Shown here in pieces: positions 17,760 to 25,371 of a stretch of DNA of 37,565 nucleotides. Within the stretch, counting starts at the first letter, position 1. Each line of letters begins with the position of its first letter. Source of the stretch: JBBRMQ01 sp038230775 (GTDB taxonomy: Bacteria > Acidobacteriota > Thermoanaerobaculia > Gp7-AA8); contig JBBRMQ010000007.1 in the NCBI GenBank assembly GCA_038230775.1, positions 1-37,565 on the forward strand, read 5' to 3'. Made by a program: the position numbers and the translations under genes. The notes under the pieces were generated by a model. It did not search any database, was not told where the DNA came from, and saw only the letters and a list, made by a program, of their open reading frames with translations.

Positions 17760-18102
17760 GCTCGACTTTCACTTTCGTCTTGATGCCGCCGCGGACGTAA
17801 AAATCGCCTTCCACCTCAATATATCGCGGATCGAGCGCGGAGATGAGGTCGTTCGCAATGCGGTTAGTGACCGCCTCGTGAAACGTCCCTTCATCGCGGT
17901 ACGACCAGAGATAGAGCTTGAGGGATTTGAGCTCGACGCACTTCTGATCGGGGATGTAGCGGATGCGGATGGTCGCGAAGTCCGGCTGCCCGGTCATGGG
18001 ACAGAGACAGGTGAACTCCGGCGCTTCGAACGAGATCTCGTAATCGCGCTCGGGGTTCGAGTTGGGGAAAGTCTCGAGTTGTCGCGAGGGTTTCGTCGTC
18101 AT
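17749..18102 (-). CDS. queF: NADPH-dependent 7-cyano-7-deazaguanine reductase
   Basis: A 117-residue unimodular (type I) QueF that reduces preQ0 to preQ1 for queuosine in tRNA. Signatures are EFTCLCPMTGQPDFA, with catalytic Cys 34 and Asp 41 at the family spacing of seven, ELKSLKLYLWSYRDEGTFHE (the QueF motif, binding NADPH), and GGIKTKVKV at the C-terminus. The length is somewhat short compared with the 165-residue B. subtilis enzyme but usual for many Gram-negative type I forms. It lies downstream of pilT with a strong hairpin between them. No other queuosine gene is in the window. Confidence 0.96.
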   Translation of the reverse strand: MTTKPSRQLETFPNSNPERDYEISFEAPEFTCLCPMTGQPDFATIRIRYIPDQKCVELKSLKLYLWSYRDEGTFHEAVTNRIANDLISALDPRYIEVEGDFYVRGGIKTKVKVEHRK

Positions 18103-18108
18103 TGAAAA

Positions 18109-18173
18109 GTAAGACGGTAAGGCCGTAGGACCGGTAGCCGCGTTCTACTCGTCCTACGGCCTTACCGCCTTAC
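18109..18173. terminator. Strong stem-loop after pilT (heptamer-like repeat)
   Basis: Arms 18109-18131 and 18151-18173 pair at 22 of 23 positions around a 19-base loop. The arms read as loose seven-base steps (GTAAGAC, GGTAAGG, CCGTAGG). The hairpin begins one base after the pilT stop and ends 6 bases before the queF start. It could attenuate queF expression. The absence of a U-run argues against a classical terminator, so a repeat element is equally likely. Confidence 0.6.
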
Positions 18174-18174
18174 T

Positions 18175-19650
18175 CTATCGTTTGACTCCCGGCTGCTGCC
18201 CCGACTGTCCCATCAGCTTCTGATTGAGCTCCTTGATGCGCTCCTGAAGCTGGGTGATCTTCGCCTGCGCATCGGTGCGGAGGCGGTCCATCTCGCCGCG
18301 CAGTCGTGCGATCTCCTCGTCCTTGGCGGCGAAGCCGTCCTGCTGCTCGGCGGTCTGCTGCTGGCGCAATTCGAGATCGTGCTTCATGTTCTCGAGCACT
18401 TCGTCCTTCTCGAGAACGCGCTGGCGCCACTGCACTTCCTGTTCTTCGTAGAGCCGCTTGATGTCCATCAGCTCGGTGATCTGCGAGAAATCCGAATAGC
18501 TCGGAGCCATGTCTCCCCCTTCGCGGACGCGCTCTTCGATCTGCGGGAAGAGCTTGCGCACCTTCAACGACAGATCGTCGGGATCGCTTGTCAGCTCCAT
18601 CGCGTCCTGATACGAGATCTTCTGATTCACCAGCAGCGCGATGAGCGACTGATTCATCGACTGCATGCGGTACAGGCCGACGGAGCTCTCCATCGCCTCG
18701 AGAATGTCTTTGGTGTGGCCGTCTTCGATGAGCTTCATGATCTGCGGTGAGTTCTTGAAGATCTCGACCGCGGCGGTGAGCTTCCCTTCCTTCGTCTTGA
18801 TCAGCTTGAGCGAGATGATGCCGCGCAGCACGAGCGCGAGCTGACTGCGGATCTGCTTATGCTGATCGGCAGGGAACGCATCGATCACGCGATCGATCGT
18901 CTGCGCCGCGTTGTTCGTGTGCAGGGTCGAGAAGACGAGGTGGCCGGTCTCCGCGGCGGTGAGCACGGTCTGCATGGTCTCGACGTCGCGCATCTCGCCG
19001 ACCATGATCACGTCGGGATCCTGCCGCATCGCGTTGCGCAGCGCTTCTTTGAAGTTCGGCGTGTCGGTGCCGACCTCGCGCTGCGAGATCGCCGCGAGCT
19101 TGTCGATGAAGAGAAACTCGATCGGGTCCTCGATGGTGACGATGTGCAGAGGCTCGGTCTCCGCGATCTCGGAAATCATCGCCGCCAGGGTCGTCGACTT
19201 GCCCGATCCGGTCGGACCGGTGACGAGCACGAGACCGTCCGGAATGTGCGCGAGCTCCCGCACCGCGGTCGGCAATTCGAGCGTATCGATGCCGACGACC
19301 TGAATCGGAATGCGGCGGAACACCGCCCCGACCGTGCCGCGCTGCATGTACAGATTCGCGCGAAAGCGCGCTACGCCCGGAACTCCGTAGCCGAAGTCGA
19401 CCGACATCACCGCGTCGAACTTCTCCCGCTGCGGCTTGCTGAGCAGCGGCAGGAGCATCTTCTCGAGGTCCGTGGGCTTGAGCGGATCGGTCTTGATGGC
19501 GACGAGCTTTCCCTGCACGCGCATCAGCGGCGGCCGCATCGGTTTCAGATGGAGGTCGGACGCCTGCTGCTTGCCCATGTAAATGAGCAGGTCGTTCAGT
19601 GTGAACGCCGGAGCGTGCTCCTGGGGAGCGGTTGGTGCCTGGGCTGTCAC
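18175..19650 (-). CDS. pilT: PilT-family pilus retraction ATPase with C-terminal coiled coil
   Basis: A 491-residue AAA-like secretion ATPase powering type IV pilus retraction at the inner membrane. The N-terminal domain has SDLHLKPMRPPLMRVQGKL. The Walker A GPTGSGKST lies at 145-153, the Asp box VTIEDPIEF at 171-179, the Walker B DPDVIMVGEMRD at 211-222 and the His box AETGHLVFSTLHTN at 233-246. Typical PilT is about 345-375 residues. Here about 115 extra residues (375-491) follow, with a predicted coiled coil rich in Glu, Gln, Lys and Arg (EEQEVQWRQRVLEKDEVLEN) at 395-481. Such a tail could bring in a partner or fix hexamer geometry. The gene follows a CheY-like regulator by 27 bases. Confidence 0.94.
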   Translation of the reverse strand: MTAQAPTAPQEHAPAFTLNDLLIYMGKQQASDLHLKPMRPPLMRVQGKLVAIKTDPLKPTDLEKMLLPLLSKPQREKFDAVMSVDFGYGVPGVARFRANLYMQRGTVGAVFRRIPIQVVGIDTLELPTAVRELAHIPDGLVLVTGPTGSGKSTTLAAMISEIAETEPLHIVTIEDPIEFLFIDKLAAISQREVGTDTPNFKEALRNAMRQDPDVIMVGEMRDVETMQTVLTAAETGHLVFSTLHTNNAAQTIDRVIDAFPADQHKQIRSQLALVLRGIISLKLIKTKEGKLTAAVEIFKNSPQIMKLIEDGHTKDILEAMESSVGLYRMQSMNQSLIALLVNQKISYQDAMELTSDPDDLSLKVRKLFPQIEERVREGGDMAPSYSDFSQITELMDIKRLYEEQEVQWRQRVLEKDEVLENMKHDLELRQQQTAEQQDGFAAKDEEIARLRGEMDRLRTDAQAKITQLQERIKELNQKLMGQSGQQPGVKR

Positions 19651-19677
19651 TGCCGCGATTATACGAGGAGTGACGAT

Positions 19678-20055
19678 TCAGGACTTCTTGATGACACTAT
19701 CCAGAATCATCAGAAAGGCGTCCTGCTGCCGCGAATCGGTCTTGTTGATCACGGCGATCGCCTCCCCCAGCCTGAACCGCTCATGCAGCTCTTCGGCAGA
19801 GTGCGACGAGGTCACCACGATGCGCTGCGCCGGTAGTCCCTTCTGCCGGGCGTAGTCGACGAATTTCTTGCCGTCCATGCCCGGCATCTCGAGGTCGACG
19901 ATGAGGAGGTCGATCTTGTCATCGATCTTCGGCAGGGCGTCGTACGGGTGGCTGTACGTCTCCACGGTGGCCACGTCGGGGTAACGCTCGCGCAGATAGC
20001 CTGACCACAGATCGCAATAGGCGGCGGAGTCGTCCACGATGACAACGCGCTTCAT
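19678..20055 (-). CDS. Single-domain CheY-like response regulator
   Basis: A 125-residue receiver domain without an output domain. It shows the acidic pocket VIVDDS, phospho-acceptor Asp in LLIVDLEMPGMDG, the switch Ser/Thr in VVTSSHS, and the conserved Lys in VINKTD. The ATG at 20055 overlaps the pyrC stop as ATGA, so translation is probably coupled. The longer in-frame extension upstream is antisense-like pyrC sequence and was discarded. The position just before pilT suggests it controls pilus activity by protein contact, as CheY-like proteins do in twitching systems. That is inference. No histidine kinase is in the window. Confidence 0.92.
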   Translation of the reverse strand: MKRVVIVDDSAAYCDLWSGYLRERYPDVATVETYSHPYDALPKIDDKIDLLIVDLEMPGMDGKKFVDYARQKGLPAQRIVVTSSHSAEELHERFRLGEAIAVINKTDSRQQDAFLMILDSVIKKS

Positions 20056-21359
20056 CGCTTGCTCCGCTTTCGAGGTGCCGCGGCCGGCGCGCGGAGATCG
20101 TGCTTGACGACGCCTCCGACGATCGTGGCCACCACGCGACCCTGGAACGTCTCGCCGATGAACGGCGAGTTCATCGCCTTCGAGCGGAAGGTGTTCGTCA
20201 CCTGCCACTTCGAGTCGACGTCGAGAATCGTGACGTCGCCGGGCGATCCGGCCCGCAGCGTTCCGCCGGGAAGGTTGAACGTGCGCGCCGGAGCCGAGGA
20301 CATGAGGTCGATGAGACGAGGCAGGGGGATGATCTTCTTTCGCACCAGACGATCGAAACACACCGCGAACGCGGTTTCCAGTCCGATGATCCCGAACGGC
20401 GCGAGATCGAACTCCACATTTTTCTCGTCGAAGTGATGCGGCGCATGGTCGGTGGCAATCACGTCGATCGTGCCGTCCGCGATCGCTTCCAGCAGCGCGT
20501 CGCGATGGTCCGCGGAACGCAGCGGCGGATTCATCTTCAGATTGGTGGAGAACGATTGTACCAACTCGTCCGTGAGCGCGATGTGATGCGGCGTCACTTC
20601 ACACGTGACGTGCACACCCGCGTCGCGCCCCGCGCGAATCGCCTCGATCGCGCCCGCCGTCGAGACGTGCGCGATGTGCAGGTGCGCGTTCGTCAGCCGC
20701 GCCAGAATCACATCCCGCGCCACCATCGTCTCCTCGGATGCGGCCGGCACGCCGGCCATGCCGAGGAGCGTGGAATAGAAGCCTTCGTGCATGACGCCGC
20801 CATCGGTGAGATGCGGGTCTTCCTCGTGCGCGATCACCGGCATCCCGAGCATCGTGCTGTACTCGAGCGCGCGGCGCATGAGCTGAGCGTTGTAGACCGG
20901 CTTGCCGTCGTCACTCACCGCCACGCAGCCCGCGGCGCGGAGATCGGCGAGCTCCGCCAACTCTTCTCCCTTCAGGCCGCGGCTGACCGCGCCGATGGCA
21001 TACACGCGGCACGATCCGTTGCGCCGCGCCTCGGCGATGATCATCTCGGTGACCGCGCGTTCGTCGTTCGGCGGCATCGTGTTGGCCATCGCACAGACGG
21101 CCGTGTAGCCGCCCGCGACGGCGGCGCGTGTGCCGGTGGCGATCGTCTCCTTGTGCTCCTGCCCCGGCTCGCGCAGATGCGTGTGCAGATCGATGAAACC
21201 AGGCGACACCACCAGGCCCGTGGCGTCGATCCCGTCACCGGACGACTGCAGCTTCTTGCCCACCTTCGCGATGACGCCGTCCTCGATGAGGACGTCGAGC
21301 TTCGCGTCGACGGATTGCGACGGATCGATGACGCGGCCGTTGGTAATGAGGATGTTCAT
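20052..21359 (-). CDS. pyrC: Dihydroorotase
   Basis: A 435-residue amidohydrolase-fold enzyme converting carbamoyl aspartate to dihydroorotate. The zinc and substrate signature SPGFIDLHTHLREPGQE is at about 55-71. DDGKPVYNAQLMRRALEYS, AHEEDPHLTDGG, HIAHVSTAGAIEAIR and VTCEVTPHH carry further ligands. The catalytic Asp lies in DVIATDHAPHH. The length and HLREPGQE form fit the class found in Bacillus and many other bacteria rather than the 348-residue E. coli type. The ATG at 21359 is used, as an upstream in-frame start adds only MQGRR. It belongs with pyrB and pyrR upstream and overlaps the response regulator downstream. Confidence 0.96.
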   Translation of the reverse strand: MNILITNGRVIDPSQSVDAKLDVLIEDGVIAKVGKKLQSSGDGIDATGLVVSPGFIDLHTHLREPGQEHKETIATGTRAAVAGGYTAVCAMANTMPPNDERAVTEMIIAEARRNGSCRVYAIGAVSRGLKGEELAELADLRAAGCVAVSDDGKPVYNAQLMRRALEYSTMLGMPVIAHEEDPHLTDGGVMHEGFYSTLLGMAGVPAASEETMVARDVILARLTNAHLHIAHVSTAGAIEAIRAGRDAGVHVTCEVTPHHIALTDELVQSFSTNLKMNPPLRSADHRDALLEAIADGTIDVIATDHAPHHFDEKNVEFDLAPFGIIGLETAFAVCFDRLVRKKIIPLPRLIDLMSSAPARTFNLPGGTLRAGSPGDVTILDVDSKWQVTNTFRSKAMNSPFIGETFQGRVVATIVGGVVKHDLRAPAAAPRKRSKR

Positions 21360-21398
21360 ACGGCGACCCTGCATCGGACGAAAGAAACATCAGAGGAC

Positions 21399-21480
21399 GA
21401 ATGCAGAATGCAGAATGCAGAATGCAGAAACGCTCCGTCGCTTTCACTTTTCTGCATTCTGCATTCTGCATTCTGCATTC
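21399..21480. repeat. Inverted array of GAATGCA heptamers
   Basis: Arms 21399-21430 and 21449-21480 are perfect inverted copies of 32 bases, each made of four tandem GAATGCA/TGCATTC units, with an 18-base loop. It fills most of the gap between the pyrB stop and the pyrC start. The hairpin would be very stable and could uncouple pyrC from pyrB. Confidence 0.95.
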
Positions 21481-21491
21481 GACGTTGAGCC

Positions 21492-22433
21492 TTACTCCGC
21501 ATGTGCTCCACCCAACAAATACAAAACGGCCATGCGAACGGCCACGCCATTGGTCACCTGTTCGAGAATCACGGACCACGGCCCATCAGCAACATCGGAG
21601 GCGATCTCCACGCCGCGATTCATCGGGCCGGGATGCATCACGATCACTTGTTCGCGCGCACGCTTGAGACGTTCGGGCGTGAGGCCGAAGGTGTTGTAGT
21701 ACTCGCGCAGCGACGGGAAGCTGAGCTTTCCCTGACGCTCCAGCTGGATGCGCAGCATCATGATGACGTCGGCGCCCTCGATCGCCTCGTCGAGTGAATG
21801 CACGACGCGCACGCCCAGCTTCTCCACCTCGGCCGGCATCAGCGTCGGCGGCGCCGCTAATGTCACGTTGGCCTTCATCTTCGTCAGCAGGTGGATGTTC
21901 GATCGCACGACGCGCGAGTGCGCGATGTCGCCGATGATCGAGACGTTCACCCCGTGAAGGCGGCCGAGGCGTTCGCGAATGGTGAAGGCGTCGAGGAGGG
22001 CCTGGGTCGGATGCTCATGCGCGCCGTCGCCGGCGTTGATGATCGAGGCCGGCAGCCGGTCGGCGAGCATCTTCGCGCCGCCCGGATGCTTGTGGCGGAT
22101 GACGATCATGTCGGGGTGCATCGCCATCAGGTTGCCGGCGGTGTCGAGCAGGGTCTCCCCTTTTTCAACCGAGGAGCCGGAGGCGCTGAAGTTGAGCGTG
22201 TCGGCGGAGAGGCGCTTCTCCGCGATCTCGAACGAGACGCGGGTGCGCGTCGACGCTTCCATGAAGAGGTTGATGACGAGCTGACCGCGAAGCGCGGGAA
22301 CTTTCTTCACCGGCCGCTCGCTGACTTCCTTGAAGCCTTCGGCCGTATCGAGGATGAGGGTGATTTCGTCGGGAGAAAGATGCTCGATGCCGAGAAGGTC
22401 TTTGGAGCGGAGTGATGAGGTCTGTGCGCGCAA
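21492..22433 (-). CDS. pyrB: Aspartate carbamoyltransferase, catalytic chain
   Basis: A 313-residue enzyme joining carbamoyl phosphate and aspartate, the first committed step of pyrimidine synthesis. It shows the carbamoyl phosphate site STRTRVSFE at 61-69, GSSVEKGETLLDT with the neighbouring-chain Ser/Lys loop, HPTQALLDAF at 141-150, and the aspartate loop RIQLERQ, followed by VMHPGPMNRGVEI. No pyrI regulatory gene is adjacent. The start is the TTG at 22433, one base after the pyrR stop, with GGAAAAG as a candidate ribosome site. Position after pyrR suggests control by PyrR. Confidence 0.96.
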   Translation of the reverse strand: MRAQTSSLRSKDLLGIEHLSPDEITLILDTAEGFKEVSERPVKKVPALRGQLVINLFMEASTRTRVSFEIAEKRLSADTLNFSASGSSVEKGETLLDTAGNLMAMHPDMIVIRHKHPGGAKMLADRLPASIINAGDGAHEHPTQALLDAFTIRERLGRLHGVNVSIIGDIAHSRVVRSNIHLLTKMKANVTLAAPPTLMPAEVEKLGVRVVHSLDEAIEGADVIMMLRIQLERQGKLSFPSLREYYNTFGLTPERLKRAREQVIVMHPGPMNRGVEIASDVADGPWSVILEQVTNGVAVRMAVLYLLGGAHAE

Positions 22434-22434
22434 C

Positions 22435-22971
<537 letters not shown>

Positions 22972-23022
22972 GAGCGTAAAAGGTGCCCCGGACGGAGCGG
23001 CGGGAGGATAACACGGAGAAGG

Positions 23023-23164
23023 GCAGGTCGCGGGTCGAAGGTCGGGGGTCGGAAAGGCCGCAGAATTCGCGTTTCCGAATTACCGATTCGGTTTTTCCGA
23101 CCTCCAACCCGCGACCTGCGACCTGCGTTCCTGGCTTTCCCGACTCCGACCCCCGACCTGCAAC
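23023..23164. repeat. Degenerate GGTCG heptamer inverted array upstream of pyrR
   Basis: The left arm has steps AGGTCGC, GGGTCGA, AGGTCGG and GGGTCGG. Two later segments carry the complement (CCGACCTCCAACCCGCGACC near 23098 and CCGACCCCCGACC near 23147). The left arm could pair with either segment but not both. A small CCGAAT..ATTCGG palindrome lies between. Confidence 0.7.
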
Positions 23165-23277
23165 TCGCCCGATAGTTATTTAGATCGATGCACACAAAAG
23201 TCACCCGAGAGCGTCCGAATATGTGGCTTTAGCATAATATCGAGCGCCAAGTGCTTCTTTTGCTGTGATTTAGATGC

Positions 23278-23305
23278 TTGACACACCCTCTCCATTACCT
23301 ACAAT
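23278..23305 (+). promoter_or_regulatory. Sigma-70-type promoter for the M23 peptidase gene
   Basis: A perfect -35 TTGACA (23278-23283), a 16-base spacer and a -10 TACAAT (23300-23305). This predicts a start of transcription near 23312 and a leader of about 44 bases ending in the ribosome site GAGGAG before the ATG at 23356. It is the clearest promoter in the window. Confidence 0.75.
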
Positions 23306-23355
23306 ACCCCGCACCATAGACCCAAATAGATCACGGTGTTGTGTGAGGAGCATTC

Positions 23356-24234
23356 ATGGATAAACGCTATTCGACGATCATCTTTGTCCCGCATGCGCGG
23401 GCCAAATTTCGTAAGTTGAAGGTGTCGCATCGGCTCCTCTTCTCGGTTGTGTCCCTCGTCACGTCTTCGCTCTGTCTGTCGACGTTCTTCTCGGTCCAGT
23501 ACTTCACGGCCCTGTCGCAAACCCATGAGCTGAGCAAGTTGCAGCGCGAGAACCGGGAACTGCAGACCGCAAACGAGCAGTTCAGCAAATCTGTAGAGTC
23601 TCTGCGCACTCAGCTTCATACAGTTGAGGACCGCACGCGCAAGCTGGCCATCATCGCGGGAATCAACACGCTCGACGAGACCAGCCAGGGTGGCGGCGTC
23701 GGCGGTCTCCGCCCCACCGACCTCGGCGACAACCCGTACCGGGACGACCTCGACAAGATGGCGTTCCGCTCGCACCGCCTGGAGAAGGACCTCTCGGTGG
23801 TGCAACAGAAGCTCGAGGATCAGGTCGAGATTCTGTCGTCGACTCCTTCCATTGCTCCAGTACGCGGCATCCTCACCGATGGATTTGGCGGCCGCTCCGA
23901 TCCGTTCACCGGCGAACCGGGAACGCACAACGCCATCGACATCTCTTCCGCGGTCGGCCAGGCAGTGCACGCGCCGGCAGATGGAACCGTGGTCAAGGCG
24001 GAATGGGCGAACGGCTACGGCAACGTCGTCTACATCGCGCACGGCAACGGCTACTCGACGCGCTATGGCCACCTCTCGACCTTCGCGGTCAAGCCGGCCC
24101 AGCGCGTGAAGCGCGGAGACATCATCGGCTACGTCGGTTCGACCGGCCGCTCCACCGGACCGCATCTGCACTACGAGGTGCGGATGAACAACAATCCGGT
24201 GAATCCGCTCGAGTACATTCTCAACGCCTTCTGA
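23356..24234 (+). CDS. Membrane-anchored M23 peptidase-domain protein
   Basis: A 292-residue protein with a short basic N-terminus, one membrane segment (about residues 27-50), a coiled coil (about 52-100, LQRENRELQTANEQFSKSVE) and a C-terminal LytM/M23 domain. The domain has GTHNAIDIS (His/Asp zinc ligands), DGTVVKAEWANGYGNVV, YGHLSTFAV, and STGPHLHYEVR (HxH). All zinc ligands are present, so it may be an active peptidoglycan endopeptidase, although coiled-coil relatives can be activators. The ATG at 23356 has GAGGAG 5 bases upstream. It is a single-gene transcript ended by a large inverted repeat. Confidence 0.92.
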   Translation: MDKRYSTIIFVPHARAKFRKLKVSHRLLFSVVSLVTSSLCLSTFFSVQYFTALSQTHELSKLQRENRELQTANEQFSKSVESLRTQLHTVEDRTRKLAIIAGINTLDETSQGGGVGGLRPTDLGDNPYRDDLDKMAFRSHRLEKDLSVVQQKLEDQVEILSSTPSIAPVRGILTDGFGGRSDPFTGEPGTHNAIDISSAVGQAVHAPADGTVVKAEWANGYGNVVYIAHGNGYSTRYGHLSTFAVKPAQRVKRGDIIGYVGSTGRSTGPHLHYEVRMNNNPVNPLEYILNAF

Positions 24235-24236
24235 AT

Positions 24237-24352
24237 CTGCGCGGCTTCGCCGCGCGTTGTCGGTTGTCGGTGGTCGGTTTTCCACGGCCACCCCGCCCTG
24301 TTTTTGACAACCGACAACCGAGAACCGACAACGCGCGGCCAACGGCCGCGCA
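24237..24352. repeat. Repeat family E (TTGTCGG heptamer inverted element)
   Basis: The left half begins CTGCGCGGC, then GCCGCGCG and TTGTCGG steps. The right half is its complement, TTTTTGACAACCGACAACC, ending in GCGCGGCC..GGCCGCGCAG. It lies between the convergent M23 and trxB genes and could end both transcripts. A second copy lies at 30642-30787. Confidence 0.88.
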
Positions 24353-24369
24353 GTTTGAACTTCGAACTA

Positions 24370-25359
24370 TCACACCCGCTCCTCTTCCCCCTTCGGCAGT
24401 CCCCACCGCTCCGTGATGCGCTCGTGCGTCAGCCAGCGCTCGACGTCCAGCGCCGCCATGCATCCCGTTCCAGCAGCGGTGACCGCCTGGCGGTAGACGT
24501 GATCGACGGCGTCGCCGCAGGCGAAGACGCCCTGGATGTTCGTGGCCGTCGAGTGTCCCTGATGGGGAAGGCGGATGTAGCCTCGCTCGTCGAGCTCGAG
24601 CTGCCCCGCGTACGCCTTCGTGTTCGGCGTGTGACCGATCGCTACGAAGAGTCCCTGCGCCTTCATCTCGGTGAGGGCGTTCGTCTTGAGGTTGCGCACC
24701 TTCAGCGCCGTCACGCCACCGTCCTTCGTGCCGATCACTTCTTCCACCGTCGAGTTCAGCACGAAGTCGATCTTCGGGTTGGTGCGCGCGCGCTCCTGCA
24801 TGATCTTCGAAGCGCGTAACTCTTCGCGGCGATGGAGGACGGTCACTTTGCTCGCGAACTTCGTGAGGAACGTCGCCTCTTCCATGGCCGAGTCGCCGCC
24901 GCCGACGACGACGATCTCCTTGTTCTTGAAGAAGAATCCGTCGCAGGTGGCGCAGTACGAGACACCGAAGCCCTGCAGGTCTTTCTCCGACTGCAGACCG
25001 ATCTGCATCGCGGACGCGCCGGCGGCGATGATGAGCGCGTAGCACTCGTACTCGCGCTGATCGGTCGTGACCGTGAACGGATGGTTGCGGAGGTTGACGC
25101 TCTCGACCTGCTCCATCTTGAACTTCGCGCCGAAACGCTCGGCCTGCTGGCGCATGAGGTCCATGAGCTTCGGTCCGAGGACGCCTTCCGGGAAGCCGGG
25201 GTAGTTTTCGACGTCGGTGGTGATCGTGAGCTGCCCGCCCGGCTGCATTCCTTCCAGCACGAGCGGCGCGAGATTCGCGCGCGAGAGATAGATCGCTGCG
25301 GTGCAGCCCGCGGGACCGGAGCCGATGACGATGACTTTGTAATCCGTGACGCGTTCCAT
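24370..25359 (-). CDS. trxB: Thioredoxin reductase
   Basis: A 329-residue FAD enzyme that reduces thioredoxin with NADPH in the cytoplasm. It shows the FAD motif IGSGPAGCTAAIY at 12-24, the redox pair CATC (Cys 136 and 139), the NADPH motif VVGGGDSAMEEA at 151-162 with HRREELRAS, and the C-terminal GDAVDHVYRQAVTAAGTGC. The length is slightly more than the 320 or so usual. The ATG at 25359 gives the standard N-terminus, and 12 bases separate it from rnd upstream, so the two are probably cotranscribed. Confidence 0.97.
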   Translation of the reverse strand: MERVTDYKVIVIGSGPAGCTAAIYLSRANLAPLVLEGMQPGGQLTITTDVENYPGFPEGVLGPKLMDLMRQQAERFGAKFKMEQVESVNLRNHPFTVTTDQREYECYALIIAAGASAMQIGLQSEKDLQGFGVSYCATCDGFFFKNKEIVVVGGGDSAMEEATFLTKFASKVTVLHRREELRASKIMQERARTNPKIDFVLNSTVEEVIGTKDGGVTALKVRNLKTNALTEMKAQGLFVAIGHTPNTKAYAGQLELDERGYIRLPHQGHSTATNIQGVFACGDAVDHVYRQAVTAAGTGCMAALDVERWLTHERITERWGLPKGEEERV

Positions 25360-25371
25360 TGGGTCGCGATT

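Larger units (their letters stand above)
22972..23355. other. Divergent intergenic region between pyrR and the M23 gene
   Basis: A 384-base gap with no gene. From the pyrR side it holds a short GC hairpin (GCTCC..GGGGC) followed by ACCTTTT just before the pyrR start. Next is the heptamer-like inverted region 23023-23164, then an AT-rich block (23165-23300) with two TTTAGAT copies at about 23175 and 23268 and the M23 promoter. The AT-rich block probably carries the pyrR promoter as well, but I could not choose it firmly. Confidence 0.6.

Noticed and set aside
21399..21480. Assembly or adapter artefact from the GAATGCA repeats
   Set aside because: Other heptamer arrays with different sequences occur at several sites in the window, so this is more likely a genuine genomic pattern. 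Reads would still be worth checking.
20100..21488. A 462-codon plus-strand frame opposite pyrC
   Set aside because: Antisense shadow of pyrC. Its end also reads through the GAATGCA array, which explains its length.
22973..23010. PyrR-binding loop or uracil riboswitch upstream of pyrR
   Set aside because: Only a short GC hairpin and four T bases are visible, and no recognisable PyrR-binding consensus was found, so it is listed only as an open question.
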